Below are positions 34,817 through 45,508 of a stretch of DNA of 64,000 nt, piece by piece. Location: assembly GCA_958510825.1 (NCBI GenBank), contig OY294052.1:1695816-1759815 (forward strand), written 5' to 3'. The notes beneath the pieces are model-generated. The model was not told where the DNA came from. It saw only the letters and a program-made list of their open reading frames with translations, and ran no database searches. Numbering within the stretch: the stretch's first letter is position 1; every line of letters starts with the position of its first letter. The translations under genes and the position numbers were made by a program. This DNA is from Brachypterus glaber. Lineage: Eukaryota; Arthropoda; Insecta; Coleoptera; Kateretidae.

Positions 34817-37800
34817 GTAAACTATACTGCCATATAAGCAAAAAGGTCGTATATGACAATTTGAGTTTTCTACTTCTTAGCGTCTTTGCACCTACAGAAA
34901 AAAAGGATTCCTTGAACCAAGGACACATGTTTTTCAATATGTTTAAAGCCATTTTCTCTTATTTTAAGGCTAGAATTTATTTGAACTAAAGTCAATGTCC
35001 TTGAATTAAGAGCACGGGGTTTTGTATGAAGATCGGCGCTCTTCATTCAAGGATATTGACTTTGGTTCAAAGAAATGCTAGCCTTGAAACAAGAGAATAT
35101 GGCTATGTAGATATCGAAAGACACGTGTGCTTGGTTCAAGGAATTCTTTTTTCTGTGACTTACTTCAACTCTTATGATACGAAAAAAAGTCGTATATTAT
35201 ATTTTGAGAGATTTATTTAGAAATGAAAAAACAACTTTCTAAAATTTTAAAATTTAGATGGTCCAAATTAAAAAACGATATCTCAAGTTGAGAATCTCAA
35301 AGAAAAATAAAACCATGTAAAAGAGCTACAAAAAAAGTTAAAAAAAAAAGAAATACAATTTCCCTCCTTTATTTCAACTTGTTTTAACGTTACATGTAAG
35401 TTTAATTTAAAAAATATATTTGAATATAATTTAATTTTAAATCTTTTGTGTCAAAAAATAATTGGAATTTAATTCAGGGTACAAAAAATGTACGTTTATA
35501 AAATTCCATTAAAGTTTAAGCATTTTTTGTAAAGGTACGAAGCTACGGAGTTAATTATAATATTCACCATGTACCAGGAACATTAAAAAAGTATATTATT
35601 TACCAAGTGAGAGAAGTTTAACATTTTTGACCTGCGTCAAATTGCGGGATGAGCGCGCCAGCGCGAAGCCCGCAAGACGCGTCTAAAATGTTAAATCTTC
35701 ACTCACGTGGAAAATATAGTATTTTTTTCACTACCAGTACAATTAATTAGCTATTTATTTATTTTACTAAAATTTAATGAAAAAGCTTATAAATTTAAAA
35801 TATCACGCTGGCCGTTCGCGGCCATTAAAAAAACAAATGAATAACTTGACATTTCTGGCAGAAATTTTCTGGTGATCTGCTGAAATTATTAAGTTTGAAA
35901 GTGTTTCCGTGTTAAGTGTAATAAAATATATAAAAATGGAAAGTGAAATGCAAAGTGATGATTCTGGTACTCCCCCAGAAATAAGGGGACAGGCGAAAAC
36001 TGTGAGGGAGAATCTATTTCCTCAAAAATCAATATATGGGGGTTGTACCTCTAGTAATCTATGATCCTTCACTTTTCGAAGTGTTTTTTTGTAAAACATG
36101 TTTTTAGGTACTAATTTAGTTAATATTTTTTAATTTATCATGCAAGAAATAAATTTGGTGCCTAAAGACACTTGTAAATAGCAATGTGATTAATTAATTA
36201 AGTGAAACGTCAGATGCCAAAGCAGCTGAATAAAAATTCATTATTAACCATGGTGCAATTTCATTATTTTTAGAACCTCTGACGTCATAGGTAGAGAAAT
36301 AATATTTCTACCAATGAAAAGAACAGTAATAAAGATGTGCTTTTAGGCTGGTAGTGAAAAAAAGTAATTTTTATACACGGGTAGAAAAATGTGGAAGTAA
36401 TAAAATAAGATACCAAACTGAATTCACTTTTCCTGTATTTCTGGACCATTTCTTTTAGTTTTTTCTTTGTATCTTTATCGGATTGATTTTCTGGCCGCAC
36501 CATTATCAGAAATTTATTAAAAGAAAAATTAATTGAAATTAATTTTACCTATGATTGAAATTTTACTAGTGTCAAAATATAACATATAATTAAAAATACA
36601 TACAAAACTAATAGTCCTACGAGAAAAATTATCATGTTTTTGTAGGGAATTAAACATTATTTTCATTTATGCAAAAAAAATTGTCCTACTATAAATATGT
36701 GAGATATCGCTAAAAATTTTAGTTTTGTCTATTTTGCCCCCCTTGCCCTAATGTTAACCATATTTGATGTGACGCAAACAAAAAAGGTTCTGAATTGTTT
36801 GGTGAAAGAATTTTTCAAATCGGACATTCCGTTCAAAAGTTATAAAGTTTACATACATACAGACCGACAGACAGGCAGACATTTTTTTAACACACACTTT
36901 TCTCACATTTTCTCGACGTTTCATATCCACCCGTAATAAAAATTTTATTTTCATTTAAAAGGTGGGTCGGGTTGAAAAATTCATAACTTTAAACGGAATC
37001 ATACTATAATAGTATAATACTGTATAAGGGAACGTTCAAGTATTACGTAACGCTCCTAGGGGGTGGGTGGGGGTCATTTTGGAGTTTTACGCCCATGTTA
37101 ATGGTATAGGAAAATTGCGTTACAGGGGGGGGGTCCAAAATGATCAAAATTTGCGTTACGTAATACTTGAACGTTTCCTAATTATAAACACTGATGACAA
37201 AAAAACACCAAACAGGCGAAAAACCGACACCAAAGAGGTTATGTTACGTCGGACGTTTTAAATAGTCAGTTTGTACTTTTTATTGAGACCTCGTATTCTT
37301 AAGTCAAACAAATCTTCCAGAGAATAATTTAGCTCAGGTAAAATATAAACTTCAGACTAATATGAAAACTTAATAAATAAATATTTACTTAAGCCATCAA
37401 AAAACGGTGTGGAATTATTTATACTAAGCTGTCCCGAAAAAGCACTTTTTTAGTGCCTCACAAATCTATAGACTGGTGACAATAACTTTAAGTGATTGTA
37501 TCTCAAAAACTAATAGTTATAAGACAAAATACATTTTTTTTATGTAAAATTTAAGATACTTCTTAACTGTGCAAAAATGTTTGTCCTACTATCAATCACA
37601 AGCAAGTTTCCAACGCAAGTGATATAATAATAATAAAAAAAAAACGAAATTCATCATTTTAAACAAACAAAGCGGTTTCTGGCTCGAGTATTTTTTATAA
37701 AAGAAATTTTATTTTCCAGGTGGAACGGCATACGCCCGAGAAGTAATTCCTCCAGACTGGGTGCTGGATTACTGGCATCCTCTGGAAAAAGCCCAGTATC

Positions 37801-37904
37801 CGAATTATTTCAAGACAAGGGAAGAAAGAAAAATTGAATACGTCAAGTTTTATAAAACTCTGTTTCCTGATAAAAAGGATAAGGAGCCTATATCTGAATC
37901 CTGA
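34582..37904 (+). CDS. NDUFB9: NDUFB9, mitochondrial complex I accessory subunit (2 exons, complete)
   Basis: The gene is joined from 34582-34816 and 37720-37904 and gives 139 aa. NDUFB9 (B22) is a LYR-family accessory subunit of the membrane arm of mitochondrial NADH:ubiquinone oxidoreductase, needed for assembly rather than catalysis. Visible evidence: the N-terminal LYR-type helix has VKSLYKKAIRTLEDWYDRR, with LYK in place of LYR as in animal orthologues. The C-terminal half carries the family signature IPPDWVLDYWHPLEKAQYP. Length is close to other insect orthologues and the two exons share phase 1. The start is the only ATG near the LYR helix, preceded by an AT-rich leader. The 2,903-bp intron holds a palindromic MITE (34894-35156), a foldback element and a TIR element with a relic ORF. 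A candidate poly(A) signal AATAAA lies at 38236. Identity is from remembered family motifs, not a search. Confidence 0.95.
34894..35156. mobile_element. Family A MITE in NDUFB9 intron
   Basis: ACAGAAAAAAAGGATTCC to TTTTTTCTGTG, 77 bp downstream of the exon 1 donor. The exon 1 frame runs into it if unspliced. Confidence 0.85.
35600..35712. repeat. Imperfect hairpin in NDUFB9 intron
   Basis: GTGAGAGAAGTTTAACATTTT at left and its near complement (AAAATGTTAAATCTTCACTCAC) at right, with a GC-rich centre GCGCGCCAGCGCG. Confidence 0.65.
35723..36372. mobile_element. TIR element with CACTACCAG ends in NDUFB9 intron
   Basis: GTATTTTTTTCACTACCAG at left, CTGGTAGTGAAAAAAAGTA at right. A short open frame (35936-36064) lies within. 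Confidence 0.55.
35936..36064 (+). pseudogene. Short relic ORF inside the TIR element
   Basis: 42 codons starting MESEMQSDDSGTPPEIRGQA and containing VRENLFPQKS. Short acidic starts followed by a L.P.KS phrase are common before TE-borne recombinase or transposase domains, so this may be a surviving 5' exon. The identity is a guess. Confidence 0.25.
37027..37179. mobile_element. Family H MITE in NDUFB9 intron
   Basis: AGGGAACGTTCAAGTATTAC to TACTTGAACGTTTCCT, TA edges, G-rich centre. Confidence 0.85.
37720..37904 (+). CDS. NDUFB9: NDUFB9 exon 2 (terminal coding exon)
   Basis: The acceptor is TTTTCCAG|G after a T-rich tract. The exon completes Gly79, encodes the conserved PPDWVLDYWHPLEKAQYP block and a lysine-rich tail, and stops at TGA 37902-37904. 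Its phase matches exon 1. Confidence 0.95.
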
Positions 37905-38235
37905 AATTGATTTTACATGTAAAATGTAAATTTACATGTTAACACTACTTTTAAAACCTTGTAAATCTGTGAGAGTATAGCATTTTTTTAGTAAAGCTTT
38001 TGTCGGAGGTGAGGACATTTTTTTGTAGGATACCAACTTTTTCCAAATGGAGGCGCCAAACCAAAAGGGCGCCGAAATGCAAAGGCTGGCTGTTAGTTAG
38101 ACTAAAAGGTTGCAGTTTTTGGTTTTATTTGATCGTATTGTATTGCATTATAAGGTGGAATTCGACCCGCCTTAAAGTACTCAATTATTTTACAACAATG
38201 TACGTAAATTATACCAGTAATGTTTTAACATGGTA

Positions 38236-38241
38236 AATAAA
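38236..38241 (+). promoter_or_regulatory. Candidate poly(A) signal of NDUFB9
   Basis: AATAAA lies about 330 bp after the NDUFB9 stop, before the next transposable element at 38453. No closer canonical signal was seen. Confidence 0.4.
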
Positions 38242-38452
38242 TAGTTTTTTAACAAAGTGCTTTAATTAAGATAATTTTATTTATTGATGACAAAAATGCA
38301 CATAAATTTAAAACGTGTGGCTTTATCTAAATACGTCTACGTTTTAAATTTATTAAATATGATTATTAACTGACAATTTTAATTGGTATGCAATAATGAT
38401 ATGCAATTGGTATGCAATATTGGTATGAAATGCGTCTTTTTAGGGGATCCCG

Positions 38453-38875
38453 CACTGAAAAAAATGACGTTCTTGGCTCCAAGTAGTCAACGCTCTTGGT
38501 AGTTATTCTTTTAGCTTAAAAGATATGTATCTTCAAACAAAAGTATTTATCTTGTCCCAAGAAAAGTGTTGCTTTTGAAATATTTTTAAAATTCTCTTGA
38601 ACCTGGCGCATTCGAGGCAAAAACCATTTATCTTGTTTTAAGATTGTTAAAAATTAAATAATTTTAAATACTTTGGCCCAAGAATTTCTCTTTTGAGACC
38701 ATACCACTTGCATTTCACACAAGATCAAACAATTTTAAGTTAAAGAATCAGAAAGATCTTGGCAAGTGAATTATATTTTCATGTTAAGAGAAGGCGCTTT
38801 TGGACGTATTCAAGAGTGCGAAGCATTTGGCCTAATTTCATATGCCGTTACCGCAAAGGATCCTTTTTTTCAGTG
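38453..38875 (-). mobile_element. Family D MITE (minus), 3' of NDUFB9
   Basis: CACTGAAAAAAATGACG to TTTTTTTCAGTG, near-identical to the 20120 copy. Confidence 0.87.
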
Positions 38876-38879
38876 CGGG

Positions 38880-39115
38880 CACAGAAAAAAATATTTTCTT
38901 AAATCAAGAATGTGTGATTTGGATATAACGAAGAGAATATATATATATATGGTATGCTTGAAAGGAGAATATATTCTCAAATATAAGTATAAGAATATGG
39001 TAGGTATAAGTATAAGAATATCGTAGGTATGCATAAAAGAAGAATATATTCTCTTCGTTATCTACAAATCACCATATTCTTGATTTAAGACAATATTTTT
39101 CTGTGTGCGGGTAGG
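38880..39115. mobile_element. Foldback MITE (family Q)
   Basis: CACAGAAAAAAATATTTTC to its complement TTTTTCTGTG, flanked by GTGCGGG on both sides. It touches the family D copy, whose last bases form the left duplication. Confidence 0.75.
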
Positions 39116-39172
39116 GTTTCACGACAATCGAGATATTGAGATTTCTCGTCTCGATTTCTAGAAAAGACAAGT

Positions 39173-39430
39173 ACACAGAAAAAAGGACTTCTTGAACCAA
39201 GGACACGTGTCTTTCGAATGATCAAAGCCATATTCTCTTGCTTCAAGGCTAGAATTTCTTTGAACCCAAATAAATGTCCTTGAATGTCCTTTAAATGAAA
39301 ATCCGCGCTCTTCATTCAAGGACATTGACTTAGTTTAAAAGAAATGCTAGCCATGAAGCAAGAGAACATGGCTAAGAACATATCGGAAGACACGTGTCCT
39401 TGGTTTAAGGAACCCTTTTTTCCTTTGTAT
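39173..39430. mobile_element. Family A MITE, tandem unit 1
   Basis: ACACAGAAAAAAGGACTTC to ACCCTTTTTTCC, preceded by a GGTTTCACGACAATCGAGAT flank that is repeated before unit 2. Confidence 0.8.
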
Positions 39431-39498
39431 GGTTTCACGAGAATCAAGATATCGAGATATACCGTCTTGTCTCGATTTCGAAAAACTCAAGACAAGTA

Positions 39499-39762
39499 TA
39501 CATAAAAAAAGATTCCTTGAACCAAGGACACGTGTTTGTCGATATGTTCAAAGCCATATTTGCTTGTTTTAGGCTAGAATTTCTCTGAACCAAAGTCGAT
39601 ATCCTTGAATGAAGAGCACGTATTTTTAATTGAAGCTCCGAGTTCTTTATTTAAAGACATTAACTGGTTCAAAGAAACGCTAGCCTTGAAACAAGAGAAT
39701 ACGGCTTTGAACATATCGAAAGACACGTGTCCTTGGTTCAAGAAATCCTTTTTTTCTGTGTA
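39499..39762. mobile_element. Family A MITE, tandem unit 2
   Basis: TACATAAAAAAAGATTCC to TTTTTTTCTGTG, preceded by GGTTTCACGAGAATCAAGAT, like unit 1. Confidence 0.8.
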
Positions 39763-40070
39763 ATACAATAAAATACTTATATGCTTTATCATATACCGTT
39801 AGAAAGCTTATTAAATAAACTTTTCAACGATGTGTCACAAGGGGTAGGTTGCTATTTAAAAAAAAATTGTGATGGGAGATTGCAAGGGGGTGAAAATTTT
39901 GATAATTTTTTTTTACACAGAAATTTGCTAAATTAAAATTAAAATCGACCTGTCCTAGCGTTTTCTTAAAAGGCTTATAACTGAAAAGTTAATCGGGTGA
40001 TTCCAGACCTAAGGTACGCACTGTATGTTTCACTTTTTTTTATTCGGAAGGACCCTTAAATAATTCACTA

Positions 40071-40648
40071 TACTCCGTCCAGTTATGCAAGATAGTAAGG
40101 GACGCGGCCCGTTTTACAACACAGAGCGCATAAATAGCATATTTATGCATACATCGTAGTGTATCAAAAATTTAACAGATGTCGGTACAGTTTTGCTGGA
40201 AAGGGCCTATCCAAAGACTTGCATAACAAGCAAAGTACATAAGAATGCGATGCCAGGATTGGCTTGATGTGTCGTCATGTATCTTGTAATGATTGTTAGG
40301 CGAGCCTCTGGATATGCCTTAAGTTGTAATTGTAACCCAAAATTTTGACGTTTTCCTTGTGTTCAATATAATTTACGTTTGTACAATATGTAGAATATGC
40401 TAATTTAGTGTGAGTTTATGAAGAATAAACCAAAAAAGTACCTTTTTCAATACCATACAAAATAACATTAAGTATAACGATTTTTTTATGTAACACTTCT
40501 TTTATTAGCTTTAATGACCGTCAATCATTGTCATATACAAAAAATGTCACAATATTTTATATGTTAAAAGGTACGAGTTTTTAACCAATGATGTAGCTAA
40601 AAAATGGCGGGAATTTTAAACTACTATCTTGCATAATTGGACGGACTA
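40071..40648. mobile_element. TIR element with CTCCGTCCA-type ends
   Basis: TACTCCGTCCAGTTATGCAA at left, TTGCATAATTGGACGGACTA at right, TA context on both sides. Non-coding interior of about 0.5 kb. Confidence 0.75.
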
Positions 40649-40854
40649 TAGATTAATTACTATATAATCTGTTGTTTTTGTTTGGTCATCGTGAATATTT
40701 TTTAGACCCACCCGCTCGTCGTTTATAAATCACTTTGAACTTAAAATTCTACATCTAGCTCTACACAGTATACATTATTTCTGCCTAATGATCTTATAAA
40801 TATTCACTTTGTAAATTTCCCTTTCAAAGTTTCAATCTTTCTCATGTTAGTTTG

Positions 40855-41045
40855 GCAGTTTGGGGCTTTTAGCAGCAGCGACATGGTTAGGCAAACCTTT
40901 TACCCTTTTCAAACATCCCGAGGTTGTAAGTTCGACACCCACCTAGGTCAAGAACTTTATAGTGAAAAAAAGCCGTGAAGATATGTAATGCTACGCATTC
41001 CATTATATGCTATTCACAGTAAATGGTATACTACATTTTCCCATA
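40855..41045 (+). mobile_element. SINE-like unit with family F tail
   Basis: A GC-richer head with a B-box-like TAAGTTCGACACCC (40929-40942), then AAGCCGTGAAGATATGTAAT as in family F. The A-box is not clear. Confidence 0.45.
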
Positions 41046-41212
41046 TACTTAAAAAAAATATGTATTTTCAAAAAATAAAAAAAATTACATGTTTTGTAAA
41101 AAAAGATCTTTCTTAAAAAACGAATAATTTTTGAATAATCTCGTAAATTTAACGTGCTCCTCCTTGGCAACATATTACCTCTGATTTGGCATGTAAATTT
41201 ACACATTTTTTT

Positions 41213-42014
41213 TTTGTAACTGAATATTCAGTTTCCTTTTTACAGTGCATTTGTGTATTTCGTTCAACTAAAATTGCTTTAACTGGTAATTTAAATAAAA
41301 TTGGATTCATCTATAATGAAAGATAATTTATTGATAATCACGTTCTGTTTCTATGCAATAAAATTGCACAGAATACATATCCTTGGCTATGTCATAGGAA
41401 AGGAGATATGAGGGTAAGCCTCCCCCCTCCCTCCCCGCTGTTAAGATGGTAAATTATCCTGTAAAACTGTAAAAGTTGGTTAAGTGTCCGCCCAAATTGG
41501 GAAAGCTTTTTTTTAGTCATTAAGATTTTCGCTAGGGATAAAGACTTTTCTCAGATGACAGAGTTGGTGGTAAATTTGGGTTTTTGGGTAAATCAGTTAG
41601 TAAATTTTGGTACCGGTCTCCCACCAACCCCTCGGTACGTCCCTGGTCTCACCTATTTCAGCTTATCCGCCTGAAGTAATTGCGTAAAAGTCATCATGCT
41701 GAAATGTATTAAAGATAAATTTATTCAAAAATATAATTTGCAGATTTAAGTTGCAAATTTTCATGTGATTAAAAGACGACCTAATTTTGAAGTGACTTTA
41801 CTAATTATATCTTGCTACATCCTCCTTTAGCTTTAAATTTAATATTTCAATAAAAAAGAATTTATATTTAGAACTAATAAAATTTTAATTTAAACAAGTC
41901 CTAAAGATATGCTATATAACATTTTTCAGTAGTAATAAGTAATTACTAATAATCACTGGTCGGATAGAATTTCATTTACACACTGTAAAAAGCAAAACTG
42001 AATATTCAGTTACA
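41213..42014. mobile_element. TIR element with AACTGAATATTCAGTT ends
   Basis: TGTAACTGAATATTCAGTTT then TTTTTACAGTG at left, and the inverted form at 41979-42014. The interior of about 0.7 kb contains no recognised exon. Confidence 0.7.
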
Positions 42015-42036
42015 AATGGATAGGAAGTTATTATCC

Positions 42037-42420
42037 AATGGCGAGTTCTACCCAAAAAGGATAGAAGACATACATACACTCCCACTTCCACCCAACCAAA
42101 CAAATTCTGTATTTGTTCTTTGTTGAACCAATACTATATTTACTTGGCCGAGCGAAAAGTGTAACTATATTATTTTTATTAAAGAAATTACTGGCGCCAT
42201 CTAAATTTTAGTAAAATTATCTTATTCTACAGATTCACATTAGCTATGTTCGTTCGTGCCGCTCAGTGTTACACTTTCCGGCCAACCAAATAAATAGTGT
42301 ATTTGTTGTATAAAAAACAAATACAGTATTTATTTGGATGGCTGGAAAGTGTAGCACAAATGAGATAGAGATAGGGTAGACGTCTTTTGTTTCATAATTC
42401 TAGTTGTAGAGAGCTCCATT
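42037..42420 (+). mobile_element. Family B MITE
   Basis: AATGGCGA joined directly to GTTCTACCC (about 28 bp lost) and ending GAGAGCTCCATT. Confidence 0.85.
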
Positions 42421-42499
42421 AAATACTAATAGTCCAGGAGCCCACGCCCAGTAGAAAAGTCCAAACCAAAAACGTTACTTTTTACTCCTTTAATATTAA

Positions 42500-42730
42500 A
42501 TTTAGGTGTTTTGGTAAAGAATACTTTTTGCTCAGTTTTAAATGAAGAATCACCCTGCAGCATTAAAATTTTATAGATGCTTTTTTTTGTTCCCCATTCA
42601 ATATGTCATCTTCGAAGGGCCGTAGCATAGGGCTCATTTCCGGACCAACCTCTATAGGAGCTTTTTTTCATATTTTTGGATATAGAATCACCTCTTAAAT
42701 TTTGGCATGGCAGTTACTGATCACCCTGCA
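42500..42730. mobile_element. Family L repeat
   Basis: GGGCTCATTTCCGGACCAAC and TTACTGATCACCCTGC match 11290-11820. Confidence 0.55.
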
Positions 42731-43139
42731 TATATATAAAATATAAATTTTATAATATAAAATATTATAAAATATTATAAAATATTAATCAATTAACATT
42801 TAAGCAACCTATTGTTTTGCATTTAATTCGCGAACGGTTTACAATGCAACAAGAATAAATTGACCTGTCAAGATTAGTCGAAAAATGGATGTTCATGCAC
42901 GCAAGTTATATAATTAAGTATAACCATATTATTATCCTTACATTGTAAGCCTGTACTTTAGACTGGAGAGAAAACACGGTTTTAAATTTTTAACCTTTTC
43001 GGATCTAATATCCGTGTCTAAAATAGACTGCAATGACTCATTTGCGAAAGTGAGTTAAAAAGCGAGGATCAGCACGCGTTCCTTTTGTGAGGTTAGCTTT
43101 TTATCCAAAAATGAACAATTAAATTAAGTGCTCCCAATC

Positions 43140-43290
43140 CAATCCTCCATGATCCAAAGCACCAAGCAGCACTACAGCAACTACGGGGTACCCCGGAGTA
43201 GAAAGAAAACATTCACATGGTGAGCGAACAATTAAATCTTTCTAATCAAACTTGTTTCCTTTCGAACGCCCTAGCGCTTACAGCTTAAAA
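43140..43290 (+). repeat. Family K repeat
   Basis: CAGCAACTACGGGGTACCCC, GGAGTAGAAAGAAAAC and GGTGAGCGAACAATT. The whole segment is the complement of the 24605 copy. Confidence 0.5.
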
Positions 43291-44700
43291 TACATAAAAA
43301 TAAAAGGAATTGATATGTTTTCAGCCACACACTCCACCCTTGCAATGAAGTGAACTTTTGAAATTTTCAGGTTTAAGACTAGTTTTTTTTCCATTTTTGC
43401 AAAAAAAAATGCGAATGGGCAATTCTGATATTATAGTTGGATTCAGCAGCCCTAAACCCTAAAAACTACCGTCAGATTCGTTTTCACCGCCCAAAAATAT
43501 AGCCTGGTCAAGATTAATTGACATTTTTTTTTGTATGGGCCTATGTTATGTTTACAAGTTTAATTTTTAATTATTAATTAAACATTTTTGCCCTGCTTAA
43601 TCATGATTTATGCATTTTATTTTTTTTTTCGCTTTTTTTTAGTTTTTTTTATCCAGCCTACTGCCAGGGCATGCCCAGTATTTAATTTTATACTGCTATA
43701 TATAAGTGTCCAATGCAGTGGCGGTCAACAATTTTTTGACCAGTTTACTTATATATTTTTTCAGTCTTAACTAAAAATAAAAGCGTGTGGTTTTATATTG
43801 GTTTTAAAAAAGGTAAGAAAATGCAACAGTTTTTTAATTTCAAGACTTTCCCCATTTTTAGCTGTTATGATAAAGGAAAGTAAATAATATTATAAAAAAA
43901 AACTGAAACAAAGACCTGGTTGGGGCAACCACGGCAACTTTCCGGTAGTCAACAAAATAACCTACTATTTTGCTATTTCACGCTTATTTGCGATCATTAC
44001 TGGTTTGGTTTGGTGGCTTTCGCATCGATCGTTGAAAAGTTCCGATTCTCATTGAATCAGAACATTTCTATTTTGAGAGCGTACAACTGGTGGCGCCATC
44101 TAATGTTGCACAAAAGTACTACATAAGGAAATAACACATATAAGCATGAAAAAGAAGCTATATGGCATTTTGGTAGGGATTTTCTCATTGATTATGAAAA
44201 ATTCTGTGCAAAATTTCTTTATAATAATTTTTTCGCTATTTTTCCTAATTTTCCAGATCTATGAGCCGCCTATGTTAACTCGTTTTTGCATCCTTATCCA
44301 TCACACTTGCTAGAAAAGGAAAAAGCGAGACCGGGGTCTAATTTGTGCCGCGTGTATGCACGTATTATAATTTGCAACAATGTTGCAGATTTTAATTTAA
44401 ACCCGTCAAGACAGTTTAACCAGACGAGATGCAAAAAAAAGATATTGAAACTTATAGCAGGCGAGATTTATAGCGTATTTTATTTCAAAAACGGATATTA
44501 TCAATTAGGTTATGAGTCGACAGAAATACACTAAGAAACAGACGTTTGTTTTTGAATATTTTTTTTCAAATACATTTATTTATTATTTAATATTGGTAGA
44601 GACCAGATCTGCAGACCTGTAGCCAGGATTTCGATTCAGTTACAGCAAGGCTTTTGAAAGGGACGGATGTAGCCTTCTTGGCACCTGAATTCAGTACATC
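43291..44700. other. No gene recognised
   Basis: Open frames at 43920-44126 and 44286-44534 have somewhat higher complexity but no recognisable domain and no clear splice pattern. The first ends in GGTGGCGCCATCTAATGTTG, a phrase shared with mobile families here. Confidence 0.4.
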
Positions 44701-44705
44701 GAATT

Positions 44706-44766
44706 CGTCATCTTTTATGATGTGCCTTGTGTATTTTTGTTTTGCCATCTTTTATGATGTGCCTAG
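44706..44766. repeat. Short direct repeat
   Basis: CATCTTTTATGATGTGCCT occurs twice about 34 bp apart. Confidence 0.85.
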
Positions 44767-44946
44767 AGTATATTTATATTAATGTTTTATGAACAAGTTA
44801 AAGTGAACCATAGATATGGTTATTAATCGTGTAAACTATTGGATTTTAAATTGATAATAATGGGTGTTTCAAGTTTTTTTTTTGTGTTTTTAATGATAAC
44901 TTTTTATATTAGCGTGGAAGTTACTACAACAGTAATTTATCAGTGA

Positions 44947-44990
44947 TAGTGCGCAAGTCAGGATACATATCCGATTAGTACTTGCGCACT
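44947..44990. repeat. Hairpin with 11-bp arms
   Basis: AGTGCGCAAGT and ACTTGCGCACT with a loop of about 22 bases. Confidence 0.75.
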
Positions 44991-45328
44991 GGAAACTTCA
45001 TCATTATATAGAGAAACCCTGGTTAATTATTCGGAAGAAAAAGACCAAATAAATTGAGAGAGAAAGAGGATTTCGATTATACCGAATCTTGGTTATTTAT
45101 AAAGATAATATTATGTATTTTGTGCGTGACTTCTTATTGTTATTTATTTGTTTATTATGTTATTATTTATTTTTTTGTGATTATTATTTATTTAGTTAGG
45201 TATTTGTTTATTAGTTATTCATTATTTATATTCAAAATTGTAAATCCCAGTGTCTACAGTTTAAATTAATGAATAAAGGATATTCGATTCTATTCTATTC
45301 TAATGCATGCGAAAATAAAGTAACTTAC

Positions 45329-45508
45329 CTTTTTTTGGTGTTTAACTTTAATTGCCCTTAGGAATTTGGTAACAACTTGAAGTTTATAAGTTATATAGAC
45401 GGTCCTATCGCGTAAAAGAAGGAATCCTTTGGACCAGGACTGTTTGTGCTCGTCTCGAATCCAGACTTGAGAAAATATGACAGGAACTATACCTTCTTGT
45501 ATTAAATT
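45329..45508 (-). CDS. GRB14: GRB-type adaptor: first half of PH domain
   Basis: A 60-codon phase 0-0 exon from TTTTGCAG|AAT to AAAG|GTAAGT. It encodes a PH-domain start: SQVWIRDEHKQSWSKGFLLL then RDRTVYITYK, with the Trp-Lys and strand pattern of the family. The last 15 residues are lysine-rich and less family-like. No following exon was recognised. Confidence 0.82.

Noticed and set aside
36285..36503. Minus-strand frame starting MVRPENQSDKDTKKK
   Set aside because: Lysine-rich start looks plausible but there is no domain, and it runs into the TIR element; not enough support.
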